Part shown: positions 1 to 5,649 of the stretch, piece by piece
Layout of the letters: each line of letters starts with the position of its first letter
Position numbering within the stretch: position 1 is the stretch's first letter
Source: Anaerolineaceae bacterium
Lineage (GTDB): Bacteria > Chloroflexota > Anaerolineae > Anaerolineales > Anaerolineaceae
Direction: 5' to 3'
Assembly: GCA_030620065.1 (NCBI GenBank)
Contig: JAUXFJ010000072.1
Span: 1-7,479, forward strand
Length of the DNA: 7,479 nt
Made by a program: the position numbers and the translations under genes
The notes under the pieces: generated by a model
Databases searched by the model: none
What the model saw: the letters and a program-made list of their open reading frames with translations, nothing else
What the model was told of the DNA's origin: nothing

Positions 1-2
1 CC

Positions 3-101
3 TATTTCAACCGGTTGGCTGCTGTAGATTGCCCATCTCTTATACAAACCATGGATATGTTTGAAATCCTGGCACCAGATCAAACCGTGAAGGCGCGATA
101 A
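3..101 (+). CDS. Possible C-terminal end of an unrecognised protein (partial)
   Basis: Plus-strand frame 3 is open from the left edge to a TAA at 99-101, giving 32 codons that end ...PDQTVKAR. The translation has a mixed, protein-like composition, and the stop falls just 10 bases before the end of the convergent aldolase gene, as expected for the tail of a gene lying mostly outside the window. I do not recognise the sequence. With only 32 codons the open frame may be chance, and one minus-strand frame is also open across the same bases. No function is offered. Confidence 0.3.
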   Translation, partial: YFNRLAAVDCPSLIQTMDMFEILAPDQTVKAR

Positions 102-102
102 C

Positions 103-119
103 CTCAATTATTTATTGAG
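103..119. terminator. Weak AT-rich hairpin at the end of fba
   Basis: CTCAAT (103-108) and ATTGAG (114-119) form a perfect six-base inverted repeat around a five-base loop, overlapping the aldolase stop codon. The stem is AT-rich and no convincing U-tract follows on either strand. It could help end transcription between convergent genes, but this is weak evidence. Confidence 0.2.
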
Positions 120-1062
120 ATAGCATTTTACGCACGTTTTCAAGCTGGGCTGCACTGCCCAAATATTTGTTCTTTGCCTCGATAAAATCGGCATATGCCT
201 GCATGAAAACCTTGCCTGGACCGCGCAGATCGAACTTTTCTGGGTGATCGCGGAAGAATTCACGGTGAACACGCGTCCATACCAGGCGACCATCGGTATC
301 AATGTTCACCTTGGTGACACCAAGTTTGGCAGCCCGCGCAAACTGTGTAGCATCCACACCTTTTGCACCCCCAATTTCACCACCGGCTGCATTAATGCGG
401 GCAATTTCTTCCTGCGGTACCGAGCTGGAACCATGCATGACCAAAGGGAAGCCAGGCAGATTCTTTTGGATCTCAGCCAGAACATCAAAATGCAATGATT
501 GCGTTCCAGAGAACTTAAATGCTCCGTGGCTGGTACCAATAGCAACTGCTAGTGAATCACAGCCTGAGCGCTCAACAAATTCCTTGGCTTGATTGGGGTC
601 AGTAAGTTTGGCAGCTGCCTCTTCAACCTTGATATGCTCTTCAACGCCACCCAGCTGCCCAAGCTCGGCCTCGACAACAATGCCTTTAGCATGCGCCGCA
701 TCCACCACGCGCTTGGTGATAGCAATATTCTCTTCGAAAGGTGCATGGCTGGCATCAATCATCACCGAGCTGTAAATTCCACTCTCAATGGCATCGTAAC
801 ATGTTGCTTCATCGCCATGATCGATGTGCACAGCAAAGATAGCTTCGGGAAAAACCTCATCTGCACTGCGGATGATACCTTCGAGCATGCGCTTATCGGT
901 AAAAGAACGTGCACCCCTGCTGATCTGAATAATGAAGGGAGACTGGGATTGCAAATTGCCGCGGAAAAGACCCCTGCACTGTTCAAGGTTGTTGATGTTA
1001 TATGCACCAATGGCGTACTTTCCGTAAGCTGCTTCAAACAATTTTTTTGTGGTAACGATCAT
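112..1062 (-). CDS. fba: Class II fructose-1,6-bisphosphate aldolase
   Basis: This 316-residue zinc-dependent aldolase would interconvert fructose-1,6-bisphosphate with dihydroxyacetone phosphate and glyceraldehyde-3-phosphate in cytoplasmic glycolysis/gluconeogenesis. The family is seen in the early YNINN motif (21-25), the IDHGD motif with catalytic Asp81 and zinc ligand His82, EAELG (131-135), GTSHG with zinc ligand His179, VMHGSS with zinc ligand His210, and the phosphate-binding KVNIDTD near 251-257. The start at 1062 is chosen because GAGGAG lies five bases upstream; an in-frame ATG at 1125 would sit upstream of the predicted transcript start. The C-terminal part has extra length compared with the roughly 285-residue tagatose-bisphosphate aldolases, so FBA is preferred over GatY/KbaY, although substrate choice cannot be settled from sequence alone. 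The gene appears to be monocistronic, with its own promoter. No missing residue or frameshift is seen. Confidence 0.93.
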   Translation of the reverse strand: MIVTTKKLFEAAYGKYAIGAYNINNLEQCRGLFRGNLQSQSPFIIQISRGARSFTDKRMLEGIIRSADEVFPEAIFAVHIDHGDEATCYDAIESGIYSSVMIDASHAPFEENIAITKRVVDAAHAKGIVVEAELGQLGGVEEHIKVEEAAAKLTDPNQAKEFVERSGCDSLAVAIGTSHGAFKFSGTQSLHFDVLAEIQKNLPGFPLVMHGSSSVPQEEIARINAAGGEIGGAKGVDATQFARAAKLGVTKVNIDTDGRLVWTRVHREFFRDHPEKFDLRGPGKVFMQAYADFIEAKNKYLGSAAQLENVRKMLSQ

Positions 1063-1128
1063 CGTAACTCCTCGAGAAATAAATTTGTTAAATAAGAGAA
1101 ATAGTAAACCCTCTCTAGCAAACATTTT

Positions 1129-1158
1129 ATTATACTTGGATTCAACTCACAAGTGCAA
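1129..1158 (-). promoter_or_regulatory. fba promoter (sigma-70-like)
   Basis: Read on the minus strand, a perfect TATAAT (1134 down to 1129) is preceded by TTGCAC (1158 to 1153) with an 18-base spacer. Transcription would begin near 1122, giving an untranslated leader of about 60 bases before the aldolase ATG at 1062, with GAGGAG at 1073-1068. The -10 box is strong and the -35 box only fair. No operator could be identified. Confidence 0.6.
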
Positions 1159-1183
1159 CAAAGCTGGCAGAAAAGAGGTAGCA

Positions 1184-1345
1184 ATGAAAACACAAACGAC
1201 CTCATCCTCCAGTATTTTCCAAAACAACAGAATCCTCGTTAGGGGGTGTGTAGAAAACGTTGCGATCCAAAAGACATGCCCCCTCTGGACACGATACTGC
1301 GAAAACTCCTCAAAACATGCTTACCAGTGTGGGGGGGGTGTGTAG
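1184..1345 (+). CDS. Doubtful small ORF, 53 codons, unrecognised
   Basis: ATG at 1184 is preceded by AGAGG at 1174-1178 with a five-base gap, a good ribosome binding site. The predicted peptide begins MKTQTTSSSSIFQNN and carries four cysteines in its second half; I do not recognise it and see no signal peptide or membrane segment. It ends just past a run of eight G (1331-1338). A one-base backward shift in that run would join it to the open frame ending at 1509, making a product of about 108 residues. The ORF contains copies of the local direct repeat, and no clear plus-strand promoter is visible upstream. It may equally be non-coding repeat sequence with a chance ORF, or the remains of a decayed gene. 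Confidence 0.2.
   Translation: MKTQTTSSSSIFQNNRILVRGCVENVAIQKTCPLWTRYCENSSKHAYQCGGGV
1242..1307. repeat. Direct repeat, copy A
   Basis: Copy A begins GGGGGTGTGTAGAAA (1242-1256), contains TTGCGAT (1260-1266) and ends TGCGAAAACT (1298-1307). The same three blocks occur in the same order in copy B, but the interior here is longer and holds a C-rich segment. The function is unknown. The order of shared blocks suggests descent from one element rather than chance. Confidence 0.55.
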
Positions 1346-1380
1346 AAATCCTTGCGATTCTTGCGATTCGTGCGAAAACT
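1334..1380. repeat. Direct repeat, copy B, with 9-bp tandem
   Basis: Copy B begins GGGGGTGTGTAGAAA (1334-1348), identical to copy A over 15 bases, and ends TGCGAAAACT (1371-1380), identical over 10. Inside, CTTGCGATT is repeated exactly at 1351-1359 and 1360-1368, followed by a degenerate third CGTGCGA. It is shorter than copy A by 19 bases. The first G block is part of a run of eight G starting at 1331. Confidence 0.55.
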
Positions 1381-1420
1381 ACCTGTGGTTTTGCTGATAA
1401 AGACGAGTCGTTTACACACA

Positions 1421-1478
1421 AAAACTTTTTGCAATGCACCCACGCACTTAAGCTGCAAAAAGTTTTGCAAAAAGTTTT
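1421..1478. repeat. 13-bp inverted repeat plus 12-bp tandem repeat
   Basis: AAAACTTTTTGCA (1421-1433) is the exact reverse complement of TGCAAAAAGTTTT (1454-1466), with a 20-base loop. The right arm is immediately repeated, so GCAAAAAGTTTT occurs in perfect tandem at 1455-1466 and 1467-1478. The structure lies 60 bases or more beyond the end of the permease gene. It could act as a hairpin in RNA of either strand or as a multi-site protein-binding region; the sequence does not decide between them. Confidence 0.6.
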
Positions 1479-1492
1479 ACTTATCAAGGAAA

Positions 1493-1511
1493 TGTCAGGA
1501 ATAGACTGACA
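1493..1511 (-). terminator. Probable terminator of the MFS permease gene
   Basis: On the minus strand TGTCAG and CTGACA form a perfect six-base stem around a seven-base loop, 26 bases after the permease stop codon, followed by the T-rich ATTTCCTT. The stem is short and the U-tract interrupted, so termination may be inefficient. The larger AT-rich inverted repeat just beyond may contribute. Confidence 0.35.
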
Positions 1512-1537
1512 ATCCTGCCATAAACCTTCCCAGTAAA

Positions 1538-2779
1538 TTATGCCCCGCTGCTGTTCGGCACTTCTGGTAATTTTGGTTTCCAAAGCAGCATCGCCACCAC
1601 AGCGATCAAGGCCATGGCTGCGCCGAAGAAGAAAGGCGCTGAAGGACCAAACCCTTCCCACCTCCCCACACCACTCCATAACAAACCAGCTATCAATGAA
1701 GCTGGAAAGTCAATAATACCTAGTAAGGCATTGTAGGTGCCGTAGGCAGTTCCACGCAACTCAATCGGTACCAGGTCCGCAACCATCGCTTTTGCTGTAC
1801 CATAAGCCAGACCGTAATAAAAACCATAGACCACATACAAAGCCCAGATGTGCAAGGAAGTTTGCGCTAATCCAAATCCTAAATAGATTAAGGCATAGAC
1901 GATCCATCCGCCAATGATGACTTTACGGCGACCGATGCGGTCGGAAAGCGACCCGGCAGGTGCAGAGACCAGAGTGTAGACCAAATTGAAAACGCCCAAC
2001 ATAATCAGGATACCTAATACGCTCATGCCGCGGTCCTGGGCTCGCAACACCAGGAAGGCATCCGAAGAATTACCCAGGTCAAAGATACCAACAATAATCA
2101 GGAAGGTGATAAAAGGCTTACCAAGCCCTCTAAGCGTGATCTTGGGAGCGCCAAGGTCCTTGGCTCCTTTCACATCCTTTGCCACAATTATCAAGGAAAG
2201 CACAGCCAATACTGCTGGGATGAGACTGATCAGCACGATAGTTTGAAAGGTCGAAATGTCCAACACCAGAGCATTCGACTGCGCCAGCCAAACAACCAGC
2301 GCTGCAATCAAAATACCCAGCATAGCACCAGCTGTATCAGCGGCGCGATGAAACCCAAAGGCAATGCCGCGTTGTTCCGGTTTGATAGAATCAGCCACCA
2401 GTGCATCCCGCGGCGCGGTTCGCACACCCTTGCCAATGCGGTCTGCCCAGCGTACTCCCGCGATCATACCCCAACTGTTGGCAAAATAAAAAAATGGTTT
2501 TGCAAGCGTAGAGATGGTATAACCCGCAACAGCGATCCACTTACGACCTTTTAATTTATCAGACAGCCAGCCCGAAAATACCTTTAAGATGCTAGCTGTC
2601 GATTCTGCAATACCTTCAATGATGCCAATGATATTGGCTTTTACACCCAAATAATTGGAAAGAAAGAGGGGAACGAGGTTGATGACCATTTCACTGGATA
2701 TATCCATAAAGAAACTGGTCAAGCTGACCGCCCAAAGATTGCGGGGCAGGTCCTTTAAGCGGGGTCGTTTTGTGATCAT
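1538..2779 (-). CDS. Major facilitator superfamily permease, substrate unknown
   Basis: This 413-residue protein of about twelve hydrophobic segments would be a proton- or ion-coupled transporter in the cytoplasmic membrane. The MFS signature loop occurs in both halves: GWLSDKLKGRK at 70-80 and GSLSDRIGRRK at 276-286. RIGKGVRTAPRDALVADS (114-131) is a conserved loop of a subgroup of prokaryotic permeases that I associate with the MJ1317-like group; that placement is from memory. A polar stretch at about 201-220 is the usual central loop. The start at 2779 is supported by AGGAGA six bases upstream; a longer in-frame extension to 3112 runs antisense through the SDR gene and is rejected. It is transcribed divergently from that SDR gene. 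Efflux of a small molecule is possible, but nothing here identifies the substrate. Confidence 0.9.
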   Translation of the reverse strand: MITKRPRLKDLPRNLWAVSLTSFFMDISSEMVINLVPLFLSNYLGVKANIIGIIEGIAESTASILKVFSGWLSDKLKGRKWIAVAGYTISTLAKPFFYFANSWGMIAGVRWADRIGKGVRTAPRDALVADSIKPEQRGIAFGFHRAADTAGAMLGILIAALVVWLAQSNALVLDISTFQTIVLISLIPAVLAVLSLIIVAKDVKGAKDLGAPKITLRGLGKPFITFLIIVGIFDLGNSSDAFLVLRAQDRGMSVLGILIMLGVFNLVYTLVSAPAGSLSDRIGRRKVIIGGWIVYALIYLGFGLAQTSLHIWALYVVYGFYYGLAYGTAKAMVADLVPIELRGTAYGTYNALLGIIDFPASLIAGLLWSGVGRWEGFGPSAPFFFGAAMALIAVVAMLLWKPKLPEVPNSSGA

Positions 2780-2809
2780 GAACAATCTCCTGTTCTCGAT
2801 ATTCCCCCA

Positions 2810-2815
2810 ATTATA
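2810..2815 (-). promoter_or_regulatory. -10 box for the MFS permease
   Basis: A perfect TATAAT on the minus strand (2815 to 2810) would start transcription near 2803, leaving a leader of about 24 bases that includes the AGGAGA site at 2791-2786. No good -35 hexamer lies at the normal distance. Instead that area is occupied by the palindrome at 2817-2836, which suggests a regulated or activator-dependent promoter. Confidence 0.5.
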
Positions 2816-2816
2816 A

Positions 2817-2836
2817 ATCTTAAGTGGATTTAAGAT
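2817..2836. promoter_or_regulatory. Operator-like palindrome in the divergent region
   Basis: ATCTTAA (2817-2823) and TTAAGAT (2830-2836) are exact reverse complements separated by six bases. The 20-bp site lies directly behind the -10 box of the permease promoter and 21 bp before the -35 candidate of the SDR promoter. Its size and placement fit a dimeric regulator site. No regulator gene lies in the window, and the site is AT-rich enough that chance cannot be excluded. Confidence 0.4.
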
Positions 2837-2856
2837 CAGGTAAACTACATAATAAT

Positions 2857-2888
2857 ATGACAATTTTCTAATAGAGACGGTATATAAT
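2857..2888 (+). promoter_or_regulatory. SDR promoter, apparently leaderless
   Basis: TATAAT at 2883-2888 ends six bases before the ATG at 2895, so transcription should begin at or within a base of the start codon. ATGACA at 2857-2862 is a -35 candidate, 20 bases from TATAAT or 18 bases from the overlapping TATATA at 2881. The -10 box is the centre of the 13-bp near-palindrome GGTAT-ATA-ATACC at 2879-2891. No good Shine-Dalgarno site precedes the ATG, in keeping with a leaderless message. Confidence 0.5.
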
Positions 2889-2894
2889 ACCAGT

Positions 2895-3749
2895 ATGGAT
2901 ACAAATAACAACATGCAAGGAAAAACCGTCCTGATAACCGGTGCCACAGATGGCATCGGCAAGCAAACCGCACTCAAACTCGCCAGAATGGGCGCCCGAA
3001 TTCTATTGCATGGACGCAACCCAGAAAAGGCAAAGAATGTCCGGCAGGAGATTATTTCAGATAGCAGCAATCCCAACGTTGAAGTGGTGATCGCTGACCT
3101 ACAATCCCTCAAACAGGTGCGTCAGCTGGCTGCTGAGGTTAAAAATCGAACGGATAGATTGGATGTCCTAATCAACAATGCCGGTGTCTACATGAATAAG
3201 CGCCGTCTATCTGAAGATGGCTATGAGATGACCTTCGCGGTCAACCACCTGGCACCTTTTCTCCTGACCAACCTGCTCCTTGACCTGCTCAAGAAAAGCG
3301 CACCCTCACGTGTGATTACTGTCAGTTCAGTTGGGCATAAACTTGTATATCTCAACATGGCAGACCTGCAAAGCAAATTCTTCTTTTGGGATTGGGTCGC
3401 CTATTGCCGATCCAAATTACTTAACGTCCTCTTCACATTTGAACTTTCAGAGCGCCTGAAAGGGACTGGCGTGATGGCGAATGCTGTACACCCCGGTGTA
3501 ATCACTACGAACATACTCAAGAAAGCCAGGGTTGGTTCCAGTGCACCAGTTGAAGAAGGCGCAGAGCCTCTCGTCTATCTGGCATCGTCAACTGAACTTA
3601 ATAATGTTTCAGGGAAATATTTTGACCGAAAGAAAATCGGTAAGCCCAGTGCATTTTCCAAGCGTATCAACCTGCGCAAAAGAGTATGGAAGATCAGCAC
3701 CAGGTTAAGTGGTTTAACCAGAGAGCTGGAAAAAGCAAGCCCAAAATGA
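2895..3749 (+). CDS. Short-chain dehydrogenase/reductase, retinol-dehydrogenase-like
   Basis: This 284-residue cytoplasmic oxidoreductase would reduce or oxidise a carbonyl/alcohol using NAD(P). The Rossmann fold begins at once: TGATDGIG cofactor loop at 15-22, HGRN at 39-42 (an arginine often linked to NADP preference), DL at 68-69, NNAG at 94-97, Asn117, catalytic serine in TVSS at 142-145, and the YCRSK active site with Tyr170 and Lys174. HPGVITT at 199-205 and the arrangement of the YxxxK helix match the retinol dehydrogenase/WW-oxidoreductase-like branch. Bacterial members have varied or unknown substrates, so no reaction is assigned. The C-terminal 35 residues are basic and lie beyond the usual catalytic core. 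The start at 2895 follows a -10 box by six bases; Met7 at 2913 is an alternative but lacks a ribosome site too. It is divergent from the permease and convergent with pstB. Confidence 0.9.
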   Translation: MDTNNNMQGKTVLITGATDGIGKQTALKLARMGARILLHGRNPEKAKNVRQEIISDSSNPNVEVVIADLQSLKQVRQLAAEVKNRTDRLDVLINNAGVYMNKRRLSEDGYEMTFAVNHLAPFLLTNLLLDLLKKSAPSRVITVSSVGHKLVYLNMADLQSKFFFWDWVAYCRSKLLNVLFTFELSERLKGTGVMANAVHPGVITTNILKKARVGSSAPVEEGAEPLVYLASSTELNNVSGKYFDRKKIGKPSAFSKRINLRKRVWKISTRLSGLTRELEKASPK

Positions 3750-3767
3750 GGTAAAGCAATATCCATT

Positions 3768-3799
3768 ACAACAAAAACAGCCCAGGTATTCCATGCTGT
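3768..3799 (-). terminator. Probable terminator of the pst operon
   Basis: On the minus strand, 20 bases after the pstB stop, ACAGC (3799-3795) pairs with GCTGT (3781-3777); a small inner GG/CC pair is possible. The hairpin is followed directly by the T-rich TTTTTGTTGT. The stem is short and has an internal loop, so this is a moderate candidate. It is also placed to limit read-through from the convergent SDR gene. Confidence 0.4.
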
Positions 3800-3819
3800 C
3801 CTTATTTATATTCGACTAA

Positions 3820-4623
3820 TCAGCCAAATCTGCCTGTGATGTAATCTTCCGTCTCTTGCATTTCAGGTTTGATGAACATCCGCTGTGTAGCACCATATTC
3901 AACCAAAATGCCGATGCGCGCCTCAAGATCGTTGCGGTCAATCGATAAAAATGCGGTCATATCCGATACACGACTAGCCTGTTGCATATTATGGGTCACA
4001 ACAATTATCGTGTAATTTCGTTTGAGTTCTTCCATCAATTCTTCAATCCGCAGAGTCGCAATAGGGTCAAGTGCAGAGGCAGGTTCATCCATCAAAATCA
4101 CATCCGGTTCGGTCGCCAGGGCACGCGCAATACAAAGACGCTGCTGCTGCCCGCCAGAAAGCGCCAAACCGCTGTCTTTTAATTTATCCTTCACCTCGTC
4201 CCATAAGGCTGCTTGCCTAAGGCTGCGTTCCACCAATTCATCCATATCTCCTTGATACTTGTTGATACGTGCCCCAAAAGCGACATTGTCATAGATGCTT
4301 TTTGGAAAGGGATTGGGTTTCTGAAATACCATGCCGATATGCCGGCGAATGCTGACAGGGTCGATACCTTCAGCATAGATATTCTTTTCATTATAGTAAA
4401 CTTGTCCCTCAACACGTGCGGTCGGGATAAGTTCATTCATGCGATTGAAAGAACGCAACAAAGTGCTTTTCCCACAGCCGGAGGGGCCAATAATTGCTGT
4501 GATCTTGTGACGTTGGATACTGAGATCTATATCGCGGATGGCGAGCTGTCTACCATAATAAACACTTAACTGCTTTGTGGTAAAGACAATATCATGATTG
4601 TTCGAATTTTGATCAGCTGACAT
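3820..4623 (-). CDS. pstB: Phosphate ABC transporter ATP-binding protein PstB
   Basis: This 267-residue cytoplasmic ATPase powers phosphate import through PstC/PstA. All nucleotide-binding motifs are present: Walker A GPSGCGKS (46-53), Q-loop Gln101 in VFQKPNPFP, the signature LSGGQQQR (155-162), Walker B VILMDE (175-180) with catalytic Glu180, and switch His211 in THNMQQ. MVFQKPNPFPKSIYDN and the tail QETEDYITGRFG are typical of PstB rather than other ABC ATPases. Length is normal for the family. The ATG at 4623 follows the pstA stop by 21 bases. The nearest Shine-Dalgarno-like GGAG lies about 11 bases upstream, rather far, so translation may depend partly on coupling to pstA. It is the last gene of the operon; no phoU follows. 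Confidence 0.97.
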   Translation of the reverse strand: MSADQNSNNHDIVFTTKQLSVYYGRQLAIRDIDLSIQRHKITAIIGPSGCGKSTLLRSFNRMNELIPTARVEGQVYYNEKNIYAEGIDPVSIRRHIGMVFQKPNPFPKSIYDNVAFGARINKYQGDMDELVERSLRQAALWDEVKDKLKDSGLALSGGQQQRLCIARALATEPDVILMDEPASALDPIATLRIEELMEELKRNYTIIVVTHNMQQASRVSDMTAFLSIDRNDLEARIGILVEYGATQRMFIKPEMQETEDYITGRFG

Positions 4624-4644
4624 GCCGTTGCATACTCCAGGCGC

Positions 4645-5649
4645 TTACCATTTAACTTGAAACTTGTTACGCAGATAAACCGCAATAGTATTGAGAGAAA
4701 GAAGCACAGCCAGCAGGACAATGATCCCCGCCGCAGCAAGATGGATGCGGTAATCTTCCTGAGGAAGCGTGATCCAGTTGTAGATCTGGATGGGCATGGT
4801 GGTAAATTGATCCCATACTGATTCAGGCAAGAACGGAACGTAGGTAAAGGCGCCCATAATAAGTAGCGGTGCCGTCTCTCCAACCGCCCGACTGAGAGCC
4901 AGGATCATACCCGTTAAAATACCTGGCACAGCCACCGGCAACACCTGCGTAGAAACGGTCTGCCAGCGGGTTGCACCCAAACCATAAGCTGCTTCACGGA
5001 TGGATGGAGGTACTGCACGGATGGCTTCACGCGATGCAATGATCACAACCGGCAATATAAGCAGCGTCATAGTCATCGCACCAGCAACCAAGCTGCGTCC
5101 AAAGGGCAGCTGAATGGCAAGTCCGGGTATTCCGAATAGATCGAACTGCCATCCACCTTGCATACCAGTTGTGACCGGAATGTTAAATACCTTTACCAAC
5201 CAGCTATCCGGTTCAAAAAGCCCAAACATGCGCCCAAACACGGTCAGTCCCAGCATCCCATAAACAATCGAAGGCACGCCAGAAAGATTGTTAATATTGA
5301 TGTTGATGAAATTGGTCAGCCAATTCTTAGGGGCGTATTCCTCAAGATAGATCGCCGCTCCCACTCCGATGGGAAAACTAAATAATCCGGTCAGGCCGAT
5401 CAGGATTAAACTGCCAACAATACCGGATTTCATACCTGCTTTTTCAGGGAAACGCGAATGGTAGTTTGTAAATAACTGCAGTCGGATCCAACTCCCCCCT
5501 TCCAAAGCGACGTCGACTAACAAGACCGTCAAAACGACCAGCCCGACCAGGGTACAGATTAACAGCAAGACATTGAAGAAACGTCCAAGCTTTTGACGAA
5601 AGCCTAAATTCTCTTTAAAGTCGCCGTTGGTCTCAACTGAGGCTGTCAT
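4645..5649 (-). CDS. pstA: Phosphate ABC transporter permease PstA
   Basis: This 334-residue inner-membrane protein forms half of the phosphate channel with PstC. After a cytoplasmic N-terminus there is a first membrane segment at about 25-48, then further segments through the type I ABC permease domain. The EAA loop that contacts PstB is EAAYGLGATRW at 219-229. VGETAPLL at 256-263 and NNLSGVPSIVYG at 120-131 are typical of PstA. The ATG at 5649 overlaps the pstC stop as ATGA, with GAGAGG seven bases upstream, so the two are translationally coupled. It is longer than the roughly 280-300 residues usual for the family, mainly through a segment at about 141-183, between two membrane helices, rich in Phe, Trp, Gly and Pro. 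That insert may add a loop on the outer face; its role is unknown. Confidence 0.96.
   Translation of the reverse strand: MTASVETNGDFKENLGFRQKLGRFFNVLLLICTLVGLVVLTVLLVDVALEGGSWIRLQLFTNYHSRFPEKAGMKSGIVGSLILIGLTGLFSFPIGVGAAIYLEEYAPKNWLTNFINININNLSGVPSIVYGMLGLTVFGRMFGLFEPDSWLVKVFNIPVTTGMQGGWQFDLFGIPGLAIQLPFGRSLVAGAMTMTLLILPVVIIASREAIRAVPPSIREAAYGLGATRWQTVSTQVLPVAVPGILTGMILALSRAVGETAPLLIMGAFTYVPFLPESVWDQFTTMPIQIYNWITLPQEDYRIHLAAAGIIVLLAVLLSLNTIAVYLRNKFQVKW

Noticed and set aside
589..1095. Plus-strand open frame of 168 codons opposite the aldolase
   Set aside because: It is the antisense shadow of a clearly conserved aldolase gene, with no domain or ribosome site of its own.
1242..1478. Possible CRISPR array
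   Set aside because: There are only two imperfect repeat copies with unequal interiors, no regular spacer length and no cas genes.
1239..1679. Minus-strand open frame of 146 codons
   Set aside because: It overlaps the 3' end of the permease gene in another frame and then reads through the local repeats, giving low-complexity repeats such as FARIARIARI. There is no good ribosome site and no recognisable domain.
2780..3112. In-frame N-terminal extension of the permease
   Set aside because: It runs antisense through the SDR coding region and through both promoters. The AGGAGA site at 2791-2786 and the start of MFS-like sequence soon after 2779 favour the shorter form.
4191..4436. Minus-strand open frame inside pstB
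   Set aside because: It lies wholly within pstB in another frame; the pstB motifs in the main frame are complete.
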